From NCBI RefSeq assembly GCF_037975245.1, contig NC_092568.1, positions 41,281,631 through 41,345,630 of the forward strand: 64,000 nt of DNA. Direction: 5' to 3'. The number at the start of each line of letters is the position of its first letter. Within the stretch, counting starts at the first letter, position 1. This document shows, piece after piece, positions 24,798-34,285 of this stretch. This DNA comes from Apostichopus japonicus. Taxonomy: Eukaryota > Echinodermata > Holothuroidea > Aspidochirotida > Stichopodidae. Below the pieces are notes generated by a model. It had not been told where the DNA came from and did not search any database. It saw only the letters and a list, made by a program, of their open reading frames with translations. A program made the position numbers and the translations under genes.

Positions 24798-25128
24798 TTC
24801 TGAGGAAAAATAAACTAAACACTACTATATGAACTGTTGAGAAAGGGAGGTTCTGAGAAAAAAATACACTAAACACTATTATATGAAATGTTGAGAAAGG
24901 GAGGTTCTGTGGAATAATACACTACACAATTATGTGTACTGCTGAGGAACAGTCACTGGAAACTATTTTGTGTACTGCTGAGAAAGGGAGGTTCTGAGGA
25001 AATATACATAAAAACACAATTATGTGTACTGCTGAGAATGGGAGGTTCTGTGGAAAAATACACTAAACACTATTATATGTACATACTGCTAAGAAAGGGA
25101 GGTTCTGAGGAAATATACATTAAACACT
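24798..25128. repeat. ~50-bp satellite, right part
   Basis: Five to six further units containing GCTGAGAAAGGGAGGTTCTG or GTTGAGAAAGGGAGGTTCTG, separated by AAATACACTAAACACTATTA-type spacers of variable length. Confidence 0.88.
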
Positions 25129-25924
25129 TAGACAAAACTCAGACTCAGTTGAATGTACAAGTTACATTTATTGCATACTATATGAGTGTGCAAAGTGATT
25201 ACCATGGTAACAACCATAACATATAATATTACATGACACCAGCTGTTTGGTGGAGTTTTCCCCCTTTGATTAATTTTCTAATACTTTATTTCTTTTATAG
25301 TTTTCATTTCCAACTTTCCCTTCCTTCAAGAATTCTTTCTAAGATATGTGCTACCACTACTGTATGCACTCGTAATCAATTTTCTTACTTCCTTTGCTGG
25401 TTTGTTATGTCATACTTCTCTCTTTGTTCCCTTACTGCTGCATATTCATAAGCACCCCTCTCAAGGCCTCCCTCGTTACCTGCAACTATTTATCTTTAGG
25501 GACCAACTAATGCAAGGAGATCAACAACATATCAAACTCAATTTTTTTTTCTTTTTTTTTCATTGCAGTATTATGCAAAGTAGTTATATGCCTTGGAGAA
25601 TTCGTCCCCAAAACTAATAAACAAAGGATATTACTTGATATTATTTTAATTTCATAGCTTTAAATGTTCAAGTTTTCATAGCTGTATTTTCAAATGTCTG
25701 TGGTGGTTGAGGAAATGGTGCTATTAAAATGCATTATAGCCAAGTTGATTTACACTTCTCTGTGGAATAATGCACCTGTTAGTGTGTCTGTATTGTGTAG
25801 CTTGTCGCAATGACAAGAATATGTCAGGCAGGGTTTAGTTGTATGTCTGCTGAGCTTAAAGAGTTTAGAGGAAAAAAATAGAAAATTTATTCAGGATGTA
25901 TTGGTGGTGATAACAAGCTAGAAT
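25129..25924. other. Non-coding DNA, no gene recognised
   Basis: T-rich stretches near 25540-25560. Open frames of 72-89 codons at 25233 and 25348 overlap in different frames and show no domain. Confidence 0.5.
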
Positions 25925-26155
25925 GTGATAACAATTAAGATTATACATGTGAAAAGTTGACAACAAGTACCGAGTTGAATGAAGGTGATAAATAGCTAGA
26001 ACATAATATATTCCAGTTATTACAAGTTAGGAGGTGATAATAGTTAAGATTATGTGAAAAGTTGACATCAAGTAACGAGTTGAATGAAGGTGATAAATAG
26101 CTAGAATATAATATATTCCAGTTATTACAAGTTAGGAGGTGATAATACGTAACAT
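25925..26155. repeat. 105-bp tandem duplication
   Basis: GAAAAGTTGACA occurs at 25951 and 26056. The flanking GAGTTGAATGAAGGTGATAA, CCAGTTATTACAAGTTAGGA and GGTGATAATA segments match closely in both copies. Confidence 0.9.
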
Positions 26156-26441
26156 TGATCAGATGTAATAATAAAAATTAAAACTATGCTGCATGGAAAT
26201 GATGATATCAAGTATAGTAAGTGTCTGGAATCATAGCAAATACGAATTCATGGAGAAATGAGAAACGAGACTGCCTAATAAATTACATTTATGGAGTGGA
26301 TAGCAAGTATTAACAATGAATGTTAGTGATAAGGGCAAGTTCAAATGTATGCAGATGATAATAAGGAATAGTGGAATGTAAATGATAGCAAGTCACAGTG
26401 TACACAAATTGTATAATGAATAAATGTGTCAAGTGTCTAGA
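26156..26441. other. AT-rich DNA with weak repeats
   Basis: Short GATAACAAGT/GATAGCAAGT-like echoes suggest decayed repeat units related to the array just upstream. No gene seen. Confidence 0.4.
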
Positions 26442-26456
26442 TTATATAATATTTTG
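26442..26456 (+). repeat. Left target-site duplication of the PLE insertion
   Basis: TTATATAATATTTTG is repeated exactly at 30575-30589 on the same strand. The last two bases overlap the start of the palindrome arm. The sequence is AT-only apart from its last base, which lowers its weight a little, but 15 of 15 match at the two edges. Confidence 0.78.
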
Positions 26457-28453
26457 TGTAAAAGTAAGTTGGCCTGACGTTTCGATCCTAGCAGGATCTT
26501 CTTCAGAGGCTAAATGACAAGTTACAGTAACAGAGGGGACAAAAACACGCACAGAATACAGACAGGTTAATGAGCACGGTGAACACAATGAGATGGATGA
26601 AAGGGGATTATAAGTAGAAAGCAACAGGAGAAGAGGAGAGGAAGGAGATAAACTGTGGAGGGACAAAGAGAGGATTAAAGGCACAGGGTAAGGAATAAAC
26701 TGGAGAGGGACAAAGACAGAAAGGTGTGAAGAAAAATGGAGGGGAAGAGAGCTGTGAGAAGAAGAGTGAAAGGGGGGGGGAGGGAGAAAGGGGAGAAGGA
26801 GTAGGGAACAGAGGAAAGTTAGTCATGTCCTTCCTGAATGTTCAGCCCATGAGGTTGAATGGTACGAAGGCGTTGCATCCAGAGCCTCTCTCTGCTGATT
26901 CGTACTAGGTCAGGACGGCTACCTAAGGATTCAATCCCCTGTAGGGACATGTCGTTAATGGTATGGTTGGGAAGGTTAAAATGTTCTCCAACTGGGGTCT
27001 CAGTCTTCATGGTGTTGACTGTGGATCTGTGACCATAGAATCGCTTCTTGAGGGTGGTTTTGGTTTCGCCAACATACTGGATGCCGCAAACTCTACAAGA
27101 GATCAGATAGATGACATTGGTGGTAGTGCAAGTGATGTGACCCTTAGTCTTGTGTGTGAGTTGCATGCTGTGGCTGGTGATGGAGTTGGATTCAACAATG
27201 TGGTGGCTGCAGACGATGCATCTCGAAGTACGATCACATTTGAAGGTACCATGCTGAATGGGTGTGGGGTTAGAAGTTAGAGGTGGAACAGCAGCACGTA
27301 CAAGAAGGTCTCGTAGGTTGCGTGGTCGTCTGTAGGCGATGATGGGTTTTTCAGGGACGGCTCGTTGGAGTCTATCTGAAGTGAGGAGAATGTTGTGGTT
27401 GTTAGAGGTGATTTTCTGAAGGGGAGGAAGATTTGGGTGGAAAGTAACAACCAGGGGCAGCTTGTTGTCGCAATCTCGTCCCTTTTTGTCCTTCACTGCC
27501 AAAGTAGATGATCTGGAAAGGGAGCGGACTCTCTGAATGGCTTCACGCACCCTTCTGGCACTATGGCCCCTGGCAATAAGGTGTTTTTCCAAAGCATCTG
27601 TATGGCGAATGAAAGAGGAATTGTTAGAGCAAATGCGACGAAGACGAAGTGCTTGACTGTAGGCAATTCCAGACTTGCAGTGACGGGGATGGCAGCTTGA
27701 AGAATGGAGATACTGGTGTGTGTCTGTGGGCTTGGTGTATAAGTCTGTAGAGAGAGAACCGTGTTCCTTGCGAACAGTCACATCGAGAAAGTTAACCTGT
27801 TGGTGAGAGTAATCAGAGGTGAATTTGATGGTGCTGTGGAAAGAATTGATGTGATGGATGAAGGTGAGCAGGCTATCCTCATCACTGGTCCAAATGAAGA
27901 AGATGTCATCAATGTAGCGCCACCAGATAAGGGGACGGCAGGGAGCCGTACTGAGCATGCGTTCTTCAAGGCTAGACATAAACAGACATGCAAAGGAAGG
28001 AGCCATCCTGGTTCCCATGGCAGTCCCGTGTCTTTGAAGGTAATGCTTGTCCATGAACGTGAAGTTGTTTTTGGTGAGAACCTGTTGCATGAGAGCTTTG
28101 ATGTCAGAGATGGGTGGACAAGGGTGGACCTTCTTAGACAGGGCTGCACACGTGGCTGCGATACCTTCAGCATGAGGGATGTTAGTGTACAGAGAAGTGA
28201 CGTCGAAAGTACCGATGATGGCTGTACTGGGGATTTGGTTTTTGATATCTTCAAGTTTCCTGAGGAAATCTGGAGTGTCATGGATATAAGAATTAATCTG
28301 AGGAACAAGAGGTTTGATGAAGTGGTCCACAAACAAGGATATCTTCTCGGTGGGGGACCCATTGCCCGAGATGATAGGCCTACCAGGGTTACCAGGCTTG
28401 TGAATTTTGGGCAGGAGATAAAACCTGGCTGCCTTACAGTCTGTGGGAGAAAG
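26455..28453 (-). repeat. Left arm of 2-kb palindrome
   Basis: Reverse complement of 28521-30519, mapping position x to 56974 minus x. Equal arm length shows no net insertion or deletion between the copies. Confidence 0.93.
26471..26506 (-). other. Hammerhead-like 3' hairpin, left PLE copy
   Basis: Mirror of the hairpin at 30468-30503. On the minus strand it reads CTGAAGA, a GATCC/GGATC stem, then GAAAC. Confidence 0.4.
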
Positions 28454-28520
28454 GAAAGAAAAAGCCTTCTTAGAGATCTGGTTCCGCTGGTACATATCAG
28501 TGATGGTCTGTTTTATCTGC
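26819..28520 (-). CDS. PLE reverse transcriptase / GIY-YIG endonuclease, left copy (5'-truncated)
   Basis: C-terminal part of the single PLE polyprotein, which copies the element's RNA into DNA and nicks the target. Residues are counted from the ATG at 28531, which lies in the other arm and is not the natural start. The stretch at about 37-55 has YLLPKIHKPG, the PLE fingers region. Motif A is FDVTSLYTNIP with Asp110; motif B is GTAMGTRMAPSFA at 169-181; motif C is YIDDIFFIW with Asp208 and Asp209; NFLDVTV follows near 247. A Cys cluster (C432, C438, C441) precedes the GIY-YIG nuclease: IYLI near 474, IQYVGET near 484, then KKRFYGHR with the expected Arg. It is uninterrupted to the stop. The N-terminal region of a full PLE protein is absent. 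Confidence 0.93.
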
Positions 28521-28528
28521 CTTTCTCC
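28446..28528. other. Palindrome centre with fold-back microhomology
   Basis: GGAGAAAG (28446-28453) and its inverse CTTTCTCC (28521-28528) bound the 67-bp spacer. The spacer continues the left copy's reading frame upstream (residues near ITDMYQRNQISKKAFSF), so the right copy stops abruptly at codons LSPTDC. This is what a cDNA 3' end annealing to itself over about 8 bases and priming a second strand would leave. The mechanism is inference. Confidence 0.7.
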
Positions 28529-30155
28529 CACAGACTGTAAGGCAGCCAGGTTTTATCTCCTGCCCAAAATTCACAAGCCTGGTAACCCTGGTAGGCCTAT
28601 CATCTCGGGCAATGGGTCCCCCACCGAGAAGATATCCTTGTTTGTGGACCACTTCATCAAACCTCTTGTTCCTCAGATTAATTCTTATATCCATGACACT
28701 CCAGATTTCCTCAGGAAACTTGAAGATATCAAAAACCAAATCCCCAGTACAGCCATCATCGGTACTTTCGACGTCACTTCTCTGTACACTAACATCCCTC
28801 ATGCTGAAGGTATCGCAGCCACGTGTGCAGCCCTGTCTAAGAAGGTCCACCCTTGTCCACCCATCTCTGACATCAAAGCTCTCATGCAACAGGTTCTCAC
28901 CAAAAACAACTTCACGTTCATGGACAAGCATTACCTTCAAAGACACGGGACTGCCATGGGAACCAGGATGGCTCCTTCCTTTGCATGTCTGTTTATGTCT
29001 AGCCTTGAAGAACGCATGCTCAGTACGGCTCCCTGCCGTCCCCTTATCTGGTGGCGCTACATTGATGACATCTTCTTCATTTGGACCAGTGATGAGGATA
29101 GCCTGCTCACCTTCATCCATCACATCAATTCTTTCCACAGCACCATCAAATTCACCTCTGATTACTCTCACCAACAGGTTAACTTTCTCGATGTGACTGT
29201 TCGCAAGGAACACGGTTCTCTCTCTACAGACTTATACACCAAGCCCACAGACACACACCAGTATCTCCATTCTTCAAGCTGCCATCCCCGTCACTGCAAG
29301 TCTGGAATTGCCTACAGTCAAGCACTTCGTCTTCGTCGCATTTGCTCTAACAATTCCTCTTTCATTCGCCATACAGATGCTTTGGAAAAACACCTTATTG
29401 CCAGGGGCCATAGTGCCAGAAGGGTGCGTGAAGCCATTCAGAGAGTCCGCTCCCTTTCCAGATCATCTACTTTGGCAGTGAAGGACAAAAAGGGACGAGA
29501 TTGCGACAACAAGCTGCCCCTGGTTGTTACTTTCCACCCAAATCTTCCTCCCCTTCAGAAAATCACCTCTAACAACCACAACATTCTCCTCACTTCAGAT
29601 AGACTCCAACGAGCCGTCCCTGAAAAACCCATCATCGCCTACAGACGACCACGCAACCTACGAGACCTTCTTGTACGTGCTGCTGTTCCACCTCTAACTT
29701 CTAACCCCACACCCATTCAGCATGGTACCTTCAAATGTGATCGTACTTCGAGATGCATCGTCTGCAGCCACCACATTGTTGAATCCAACTCCATCACCAG
29801 CCACAGCATGCAACTCACACACAAGACTAAGGGTCACATCACTTGCACTACCACCAATGTCATCTATCTGATCTCTTGTAGAGTTTGCGGCATCCAGTAT
29901 GTTGGCGAAACCAAAACCACCCTCAAGAAGCGATTCTATGGTCACAGATCCACAGTCAACACCATGAAGACTGAGACCCCAGTTGGAGAACATTTTAACC
30001 TTCCCAACCATACCATTAACGACATGTCCCTACAGGGGATTGAATCCTTAGGTAGCCGTCCTGACCTAGTACGAATCAGCAGAGAGAGGCTCTGGATGCA
30101 ACGCCTTCGTACCATTCAACCTCATGGGCTGAACATTCAGGAAGGACATGACTAA
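28521..30155 (+). CDS. PLE reverse transcriptase / GIY-YIG endonuclease, right copy (5'-truncated)
   Basis: Its 544 translated residues match the left copy from LSPTDC to the terminal EGHD. All catalytic motifs are kept: the motif A Asp, the YIDD box, the Cys cluster and the GIY-YIG core. The frame also stays open upstream to an ATG at 28443, but those 26 codons are antisense of the left copy and not part of the protein. It begins 22 codons later in the natural protein than the left copy does. Truncation makes it non-autonomous unless supplied in trans, yet the lack of any stop or frameshift shows little time has passed since insertion. Confidence 0.93.
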   Translation, partial: LSPTDCKAARFYLLPKIHKPGNPGRPIISGNGSPTEKISLFVDHFIKPLVPQINSYIHDTPDFLRKLEDIKNQIPSTAIIGTFDVTSLYTNIPHAEGIAATCAALSKKVHPCPPISDIKALMQQVLTKNNFTFMDKHYLQRHGTAMGTRMAPSFACLFMSSLEERMLSTAPCRPLIWWRYIDDIFFIWTSDEDSLLTFIHHINSFHSTIKFTSDYSHQQVNFLDVTVRKEHGSLSTDLYTKPTDTHQYLHSSSCHPRHCKSGIAYSQALRLRRICSNNSSFIRHTDALEKHLIARGHSARRVREAIQRVRSLSRSSTLAVKDKKGRDCDNKLPLVVTFHPNLPPLQKITSNNHNILLTSDRLQRAVPEKPIIAYRRPRNLRDLLVRAAVPPLTSNPTPIQHGTFKCDRTSRCIVCSHHIVESNSITSHSMQLTHKTKGHITCTTTNVIYLISCRVCGIQYVGETKTTLKKRFYGHRSTVNTMKTETPVGEHFNLPNHTINDMSLQGIESLGSRPDLVRISRERLWMQRLRTIQPHGLNIQEGHD

Positions 30156-30467
30156 CTTTCCTCTGTTCCCTACTCCTTCTCCCCTTTCTCCCTCCCCCCC
30201 CCTTTCACTCTTCTTCTCACAGCTCTCTTCCCCTCCATTTTTCTTCACACCTTTCTGTCTTTGTCCCTCTCCAGTTTATTCCTTACCCTGTGCCTTTAAT
30301 CCTCTCTTTGTCCCTCCACAGTTTATCTCCTTCCTCTCCTCTTCTCCTGTTGCTTTCTACTTATAATCCCCTTTCATCCATCTCATTGTGTTCACCGTGC
30401 TCATTAACCTGTCTGTATTCTGTGCGTGTTTTTGTCCCCTCTGTTACTGTAACTTGTCATTTAGCCT
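30156..30467 (+). other. Pyrimidine-rich 3' UTR of the PLE
   Basis: About 200 bp after the stop are almost entirely C and T on the sense strand, including nine Cs in a row near 30194-30202. The mirror lies at 26507-26818. No function is evident from sequence alone. Confidence 0.7.
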
Positions 30468-30503
30468 CTGAAGAAGATCCTGCTAGGATCGAAACGTCAG
30501 GCC
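30468..30503 (+). other. Hammerhead-like 3' hairpin, right PLE copy
   Basis: CTGAAGA (30468-30474), one extra A, stem GATCC/GGATC (30476-30480 and 30486-30490) around TGCTA, then GAAAC and GTCAGG. CUGANGA and GAAA flanking a stem are the core of hammerhead ribozymes, which are described from PLE terminal repeats. Here an extra A sits before stem II, and stem I or III pairing is only GCCT/AGGC (30464-30467 and 30499-30502). It may be degenerate or a different fold. Confidence 0.42.
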
Positions 30504-30519
30504 AACTTACTTTTACACA

Positions 30520-30574
30520 TTCTATTACACAGGCTCTCTAGTGGATAAGCAGTTTGCTAACAGTTTTATTTTAT
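30520..30574 (+). other. 55-bp segment found only in the right PLE copy
   Basis: Lies between the palindrome arm and the right target duplication and ends in a T-rich TTTTATTTTATTT-type stretch. It may be the true 3' end of the element, missing from the left copy, or filler added during integration. Confidence 0.55.
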
Positions 30575-30589
30575 TTATATAATATTTTG
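30575..30589 (+). repeat. Right target-site duplication of the PLE insertion
   Basis: TTATATAATATTTTG, identical to 26442-26456. Confidence 0.78.
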
Positions 30590-32842
30590 AAATATTTCTT
30601 AAAAAACATCAGTTGTGAGATGTTTTAATTTCTTGTGACATTCATTTCACGATCAGATTTATAAAACAATTGGTCTCAGTCAAAAATGCTGCCAACTAAC
30701 AAAATGGACAGCTAAGACTTCAAAACAAAAAAAACTGAGGTCATTCAATAGTGTCCTGTTCTTGCCAAAAAATATCTTTGCCCTGTTAAAGAAAAAAATA
30801 TGGGAAAGAGTTAGTTGTATTTTATGGCAGTGACCTCCTTGGTGCAATTTATGCCCTGTTTGTTACAACACTAAACTGCTAGTTATTTTGATTCTGTCAT
30901 TCTGTACCCCCCTCACTCCTATGACCTGTGAGCCCTATACTCCCTCTATGTAATACCCGTTCTGCTAGTTTCCGGTCTGGATTATTCCATTTAATCTACA
31001 TGCAAGTGGTTGGACTGCACCATTGTCCTCTTGGGTGAATTTCCCATTTCCATGATGGAACCTTTCTTCCTTCTCCATTGTTTAAGTTGATCCTTAGGTT
31101 GTACTTTTTGGTGACCTTTCAACCTTCAGTTTAAAACTATAAAATGCTTTTGACATGTCTTTCATCAAAGTGCACTTAAAGAGTTGTTACTGAAACCTCC
31201 AGAAAGCTGCTTTCCCATTGCATATCACTGGGAGACAGTGGTAAAATGACAATCCATTCCACAAGGGGACTTGCCCGGTGTCGTGTTTATACAGATTCAA
31301 TAAGATTGCTTTACTGTAATATCATAGCCGCTGCCAAGGATACTACCAGTTTGCAGGGACCTGCACAGATGTCGAGAAGTATTGCAATACTTGCTCTGTC
31401 ATCTCCTGTTCATATCTGGTATAGACTTCCCTCTCATTCCTACTCAGGGGTGGGTTACTACATACTAGTAGTATTCCTCCTTGGGTTAAGAGCCTGCATT
31501 CAATCTCCTGCACTTTGTACCATTGTTGATTGCTATACTGCGTTATCTCATCCCACATAGAGTTGCAAGAACTGAGATGTTGATGTCTTCATCAATTGTG
31601 CCTCTGACTCCCTCCCTCCCTCCCTTCTTTGGTTTTTGTCCCACAGTAGAGTAACTTTGACCGGCAATATGTGTAATATTGAGACATAGTTGAATACTCC
31701 CTGCAGTGTAACTACTAATTAATCTATGTGGTCAGTACTATGTGACTGCTCCGAATTAGCAACTTCTTTTATTTGCCAGTTGATGCGACACAGAAAATGT
31801 TTGTGTCCCACAAATTTAGTGGCGTACTTTATTCTTTCATTTGCAAATCATTTGAACATAATCACAAATTTGAAATTTTGGATTGACTGAGATATGTACT
31901 CCAGATATATCTTTCTCTGTATTTTTTTTCATATTTTTTGCAATCAATTATGAAATTATTCATTTCTATAAATTTAACCAAAAATGCTACCTATACTGGA
32001 CCTTTTTTATGGTTTTATATTAACCTCTATCTTACAAATAAAAGTAGATATTTTGTTTTCTACAGGAAGCAGTGCAAAATCCTAAGTTGTTTTTAAGAGT
32101 CATCCATTAATTATCCAATAATTCAAATTTAATTCAGTTTCCGCTGATAATGAAATAGACATACACAGTTTGCATTTGAATGATTATCTGAATGGTTGAT
32201 ATTCATTTATGGAAGCATTGTACTGTACAAAGCTATCTGACTGAGCTAATCATTCTGTTCCATGCATATCATGAATAATGCCTAAGTGACATATTCCTTT
32301 ATCCTCCACGGAATTGATTCGATAGAGGCAGTTCTGTAAAGGGGATCTTATCTTCCATTCCAGGTTACCATCCATGAAATTATGATTACGTTTATTAAAA
32401 GAAGAAAATGTATTATTCTTAGGAATTACTAAAATGTGATTTCACTTGTTTTACCTTGATCAAAAGTTCACAACTGGTTGTTTGGCATGAAACTCAGGTC
32501 ATATCAGAGAAGCTAGAGGTCATAGGTTGTGTGGGATGGATGTATAGCATAGAATAGATTGCCTGTGGTAGTTTGTGTGTATATCAAAAGAGTCAGTAGT
32601 TTGGTATTTAATCTTGCTGTATCTGGGGTGGGGAGGGGGGCATACCATAGGATGTGTGCCTGAAATTATGCCAGTTGTGGCTATTAATGTGTTAGCGGTT
32701 CGCTGATGAAGAATTGATTACTAATATTATTGGTAAAATGAAAGAAAAGTCTCATTGAACAAGAAAGATTGTTAAAGTAATTCTCTTGTAAAAATAATTC
32801 TCTTGTTAAAACAATTCTCAGTGATTTTCAGGCTGGTTAAAC
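30590..32842. other. Non-coding DNA, no gene recognised
   Basis: Ordinary AT-rich sequence. A 104-codon plus frame at 31246-31560 has no recognisable domain. A short TTCTCTTGTAAAA-type echo lies near 32780-32815. Confidence 0.5.
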
Positions 32843-34285
32843 TTAGTCAGTGGCATTAATTTTAATATGTGATGTGTGGTATTAGTCAGTAGCATTAAGT
32901 TTAATATGTGATGTGTGGTATTAGTCAGTGGTGTTTAGTTTAACAAGTGATTTGTGGTATTAGTCAGTGGTGTTTAGTTTAATATGTGGTGTGTGGTATT
33001 AGTCAGTGGTGTTTAGGTTAATATGTGATGTGTGGTATTAGTCAGTGGTGTTTAGTTTAACATGTGATGTGTGGTATTAGTCAGTGGTGTTTAGGTTAAT
33101 ATGTGATGTGTGGTATTAGTCAGTGGTGTTTAGTTTACTATGTGATGTGTGGTATTAGTCAGTGGTGTTTAGTTTAACATTTGATGTATGGTATTAGTCA
33201 GTGGTGTTTAGTTTAACATGTGATGTGTGGTATTAGTCAGTGGTGTTTAGTTTAGTATGTGATGTGTGGTATTAGTCAGTGGTGTTTAGTTTAGTATGTG
33301 ATGTATGGTATTAGTCAGTGGTGTTTAGTTTAATATGTGATGTGTGGTATTAGTCAGTGGTGTTTAGTTTAACATGTGATGTGTGGTATTAGTCAGTGTT
33401 GTTTAGTTTAACATGTGATGTGTGGTATTAGTCAGTGGTGTTTAGTTTAATATGTGATATGTGGTATTAGTCAGTGGTGTTTAGTTTAACATGTGATGTG
33501 TGGTATTAGTCAGTGGTGTTTAGTTTAACATGTGATGTGTGGTATTAGTCAGTGGTGTTTAGTTTAATATGTGATATGTGGTATTAGTCAGTGGTGTTTA
33601 GTTTAACATGTGATGTGTGGTATTAGTCAGTGGTGTTTAGTTTAATATGTGATGTGTGGTATTAGTCAGTGGTGTTTAGTTTAATATGTGATGTGTGGTA
33701 TTAGTCAGTGGTGTTTAGTTTAATATGTGATGTATGGTATTAGTCAGTGGCGTTTAGTTTAACATGCCGATGTGTGGTATTAGTCAGTGGCGTTTAGTTT
33801 AACATGCGATGTGTGGTATTAGTCAGTGGTGTTTAGTTTAACATGTGATGTATGGTATTAGTCAGTGGTGTTTAGTTTACTATGTGATGTGTGGTATTAG
33901 TCAGTGGTGTTAAGTTAAATATGTGATGTGTGGTATTAGTCAGTGGTGTTTAGTTTAACATGTGATGTGTGGTATTAGTCAGTGGTGTTTAGTTTAACAT
34001 GTGATGTGTGGTATTTAGTTTAATATGTGATGTATGGTATTAGTCAGTAGTGTTAAGTTTAATAAGAGATGTGTGTTATAAGTCAGTGGTGTTGAGTTTA
34101 ATATGTGATGTGTGGTATTAGTCAGTGGCATTAATTTTAATATGTGATGTGTGTTATTAGTCAGTGGTGTTTAGTTTAACATGTGATGTATGGTATTAGT
34201 CAGTGGTGTTTAGTTTAATATGTGATGTATGGTATTAGTCAGTGGTGTTTAGTTTAATATGTGATGTATGGTATTAGTCAGTGGT
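32843..34285. repeat. 39-bp satellite, about 37 copies
   Basis: The unit is GGTATTAGTCAGTGGTGTTT followed by AGTTTAACATGTGATGTGT. AACATG/AATATG and GTGTGG/GTATGG variants are scattered, and sporadic defects occur (for example a short unit near 34010-34020). There are no spacers of unique sequence, so this is not a CRISPR-like array. It is the largest satellite in the window. Confidence 0.96.

Larger units (their letters stand above)
28521..30519 (+). repeat. Right arm of 2-kb palindrome
   Basis: Reverse complement of 26455-28453, covering the coding part, a pyrimidine-rich 3' UTR and the terminal hairpin. Confidence 0.93.
26457..30574. mobile_element. Head-to-head Penelope-like element dimer
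   Basis: Two PLE copies point away from each other: left copy on the minus strand, right copy on the plus strand. Arms run 26455-28453 and 28521-30519, each 1999 bp, with every stretch I compared identical, including a run of nine C or G. The 67-bp spacer (28454-28520) is coding sequence continuous with the left copy only. The right copy has 55 extra bases (30520-30574) before the right target duplication. Both copies lack the N-terminal part of the ORF. PLEs insert by target-primed reverse transcription, and complex partly inverted copies are known for the group. An exactly symmetric dimer framed by one target duplication suggests a single integration event. Confidence 0.9.

Noticed and set aside
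27761-28540. 259-codon frame antisense to the left PLE copy, with a mirror frame antisense to the right copy
   Set aside because: Exact antisense shadow of the reverse transcriptase; the sense frame has the catalytic motifs.
26455-30519. Palindrome as a simple read fold-back assembly error
   Set aside because: A missed-adapter fold-back would continue the symmetry into flanking DNA. Here symmetry stops at the element edges, the flanks differ, and a 15-bp duplication frames the dimer. Not fully excluded without reads.
31246-31560. 104-codon plus frame as a possible gene
   Set aside because: No domain, overlapped by an unrelated minus frame, and no supporting splice or promoter context.
32843-34285. 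CRISPR-like array
   Set aside because: Units are directly adjacent with no unique spacers, and the window is eukaryotic.
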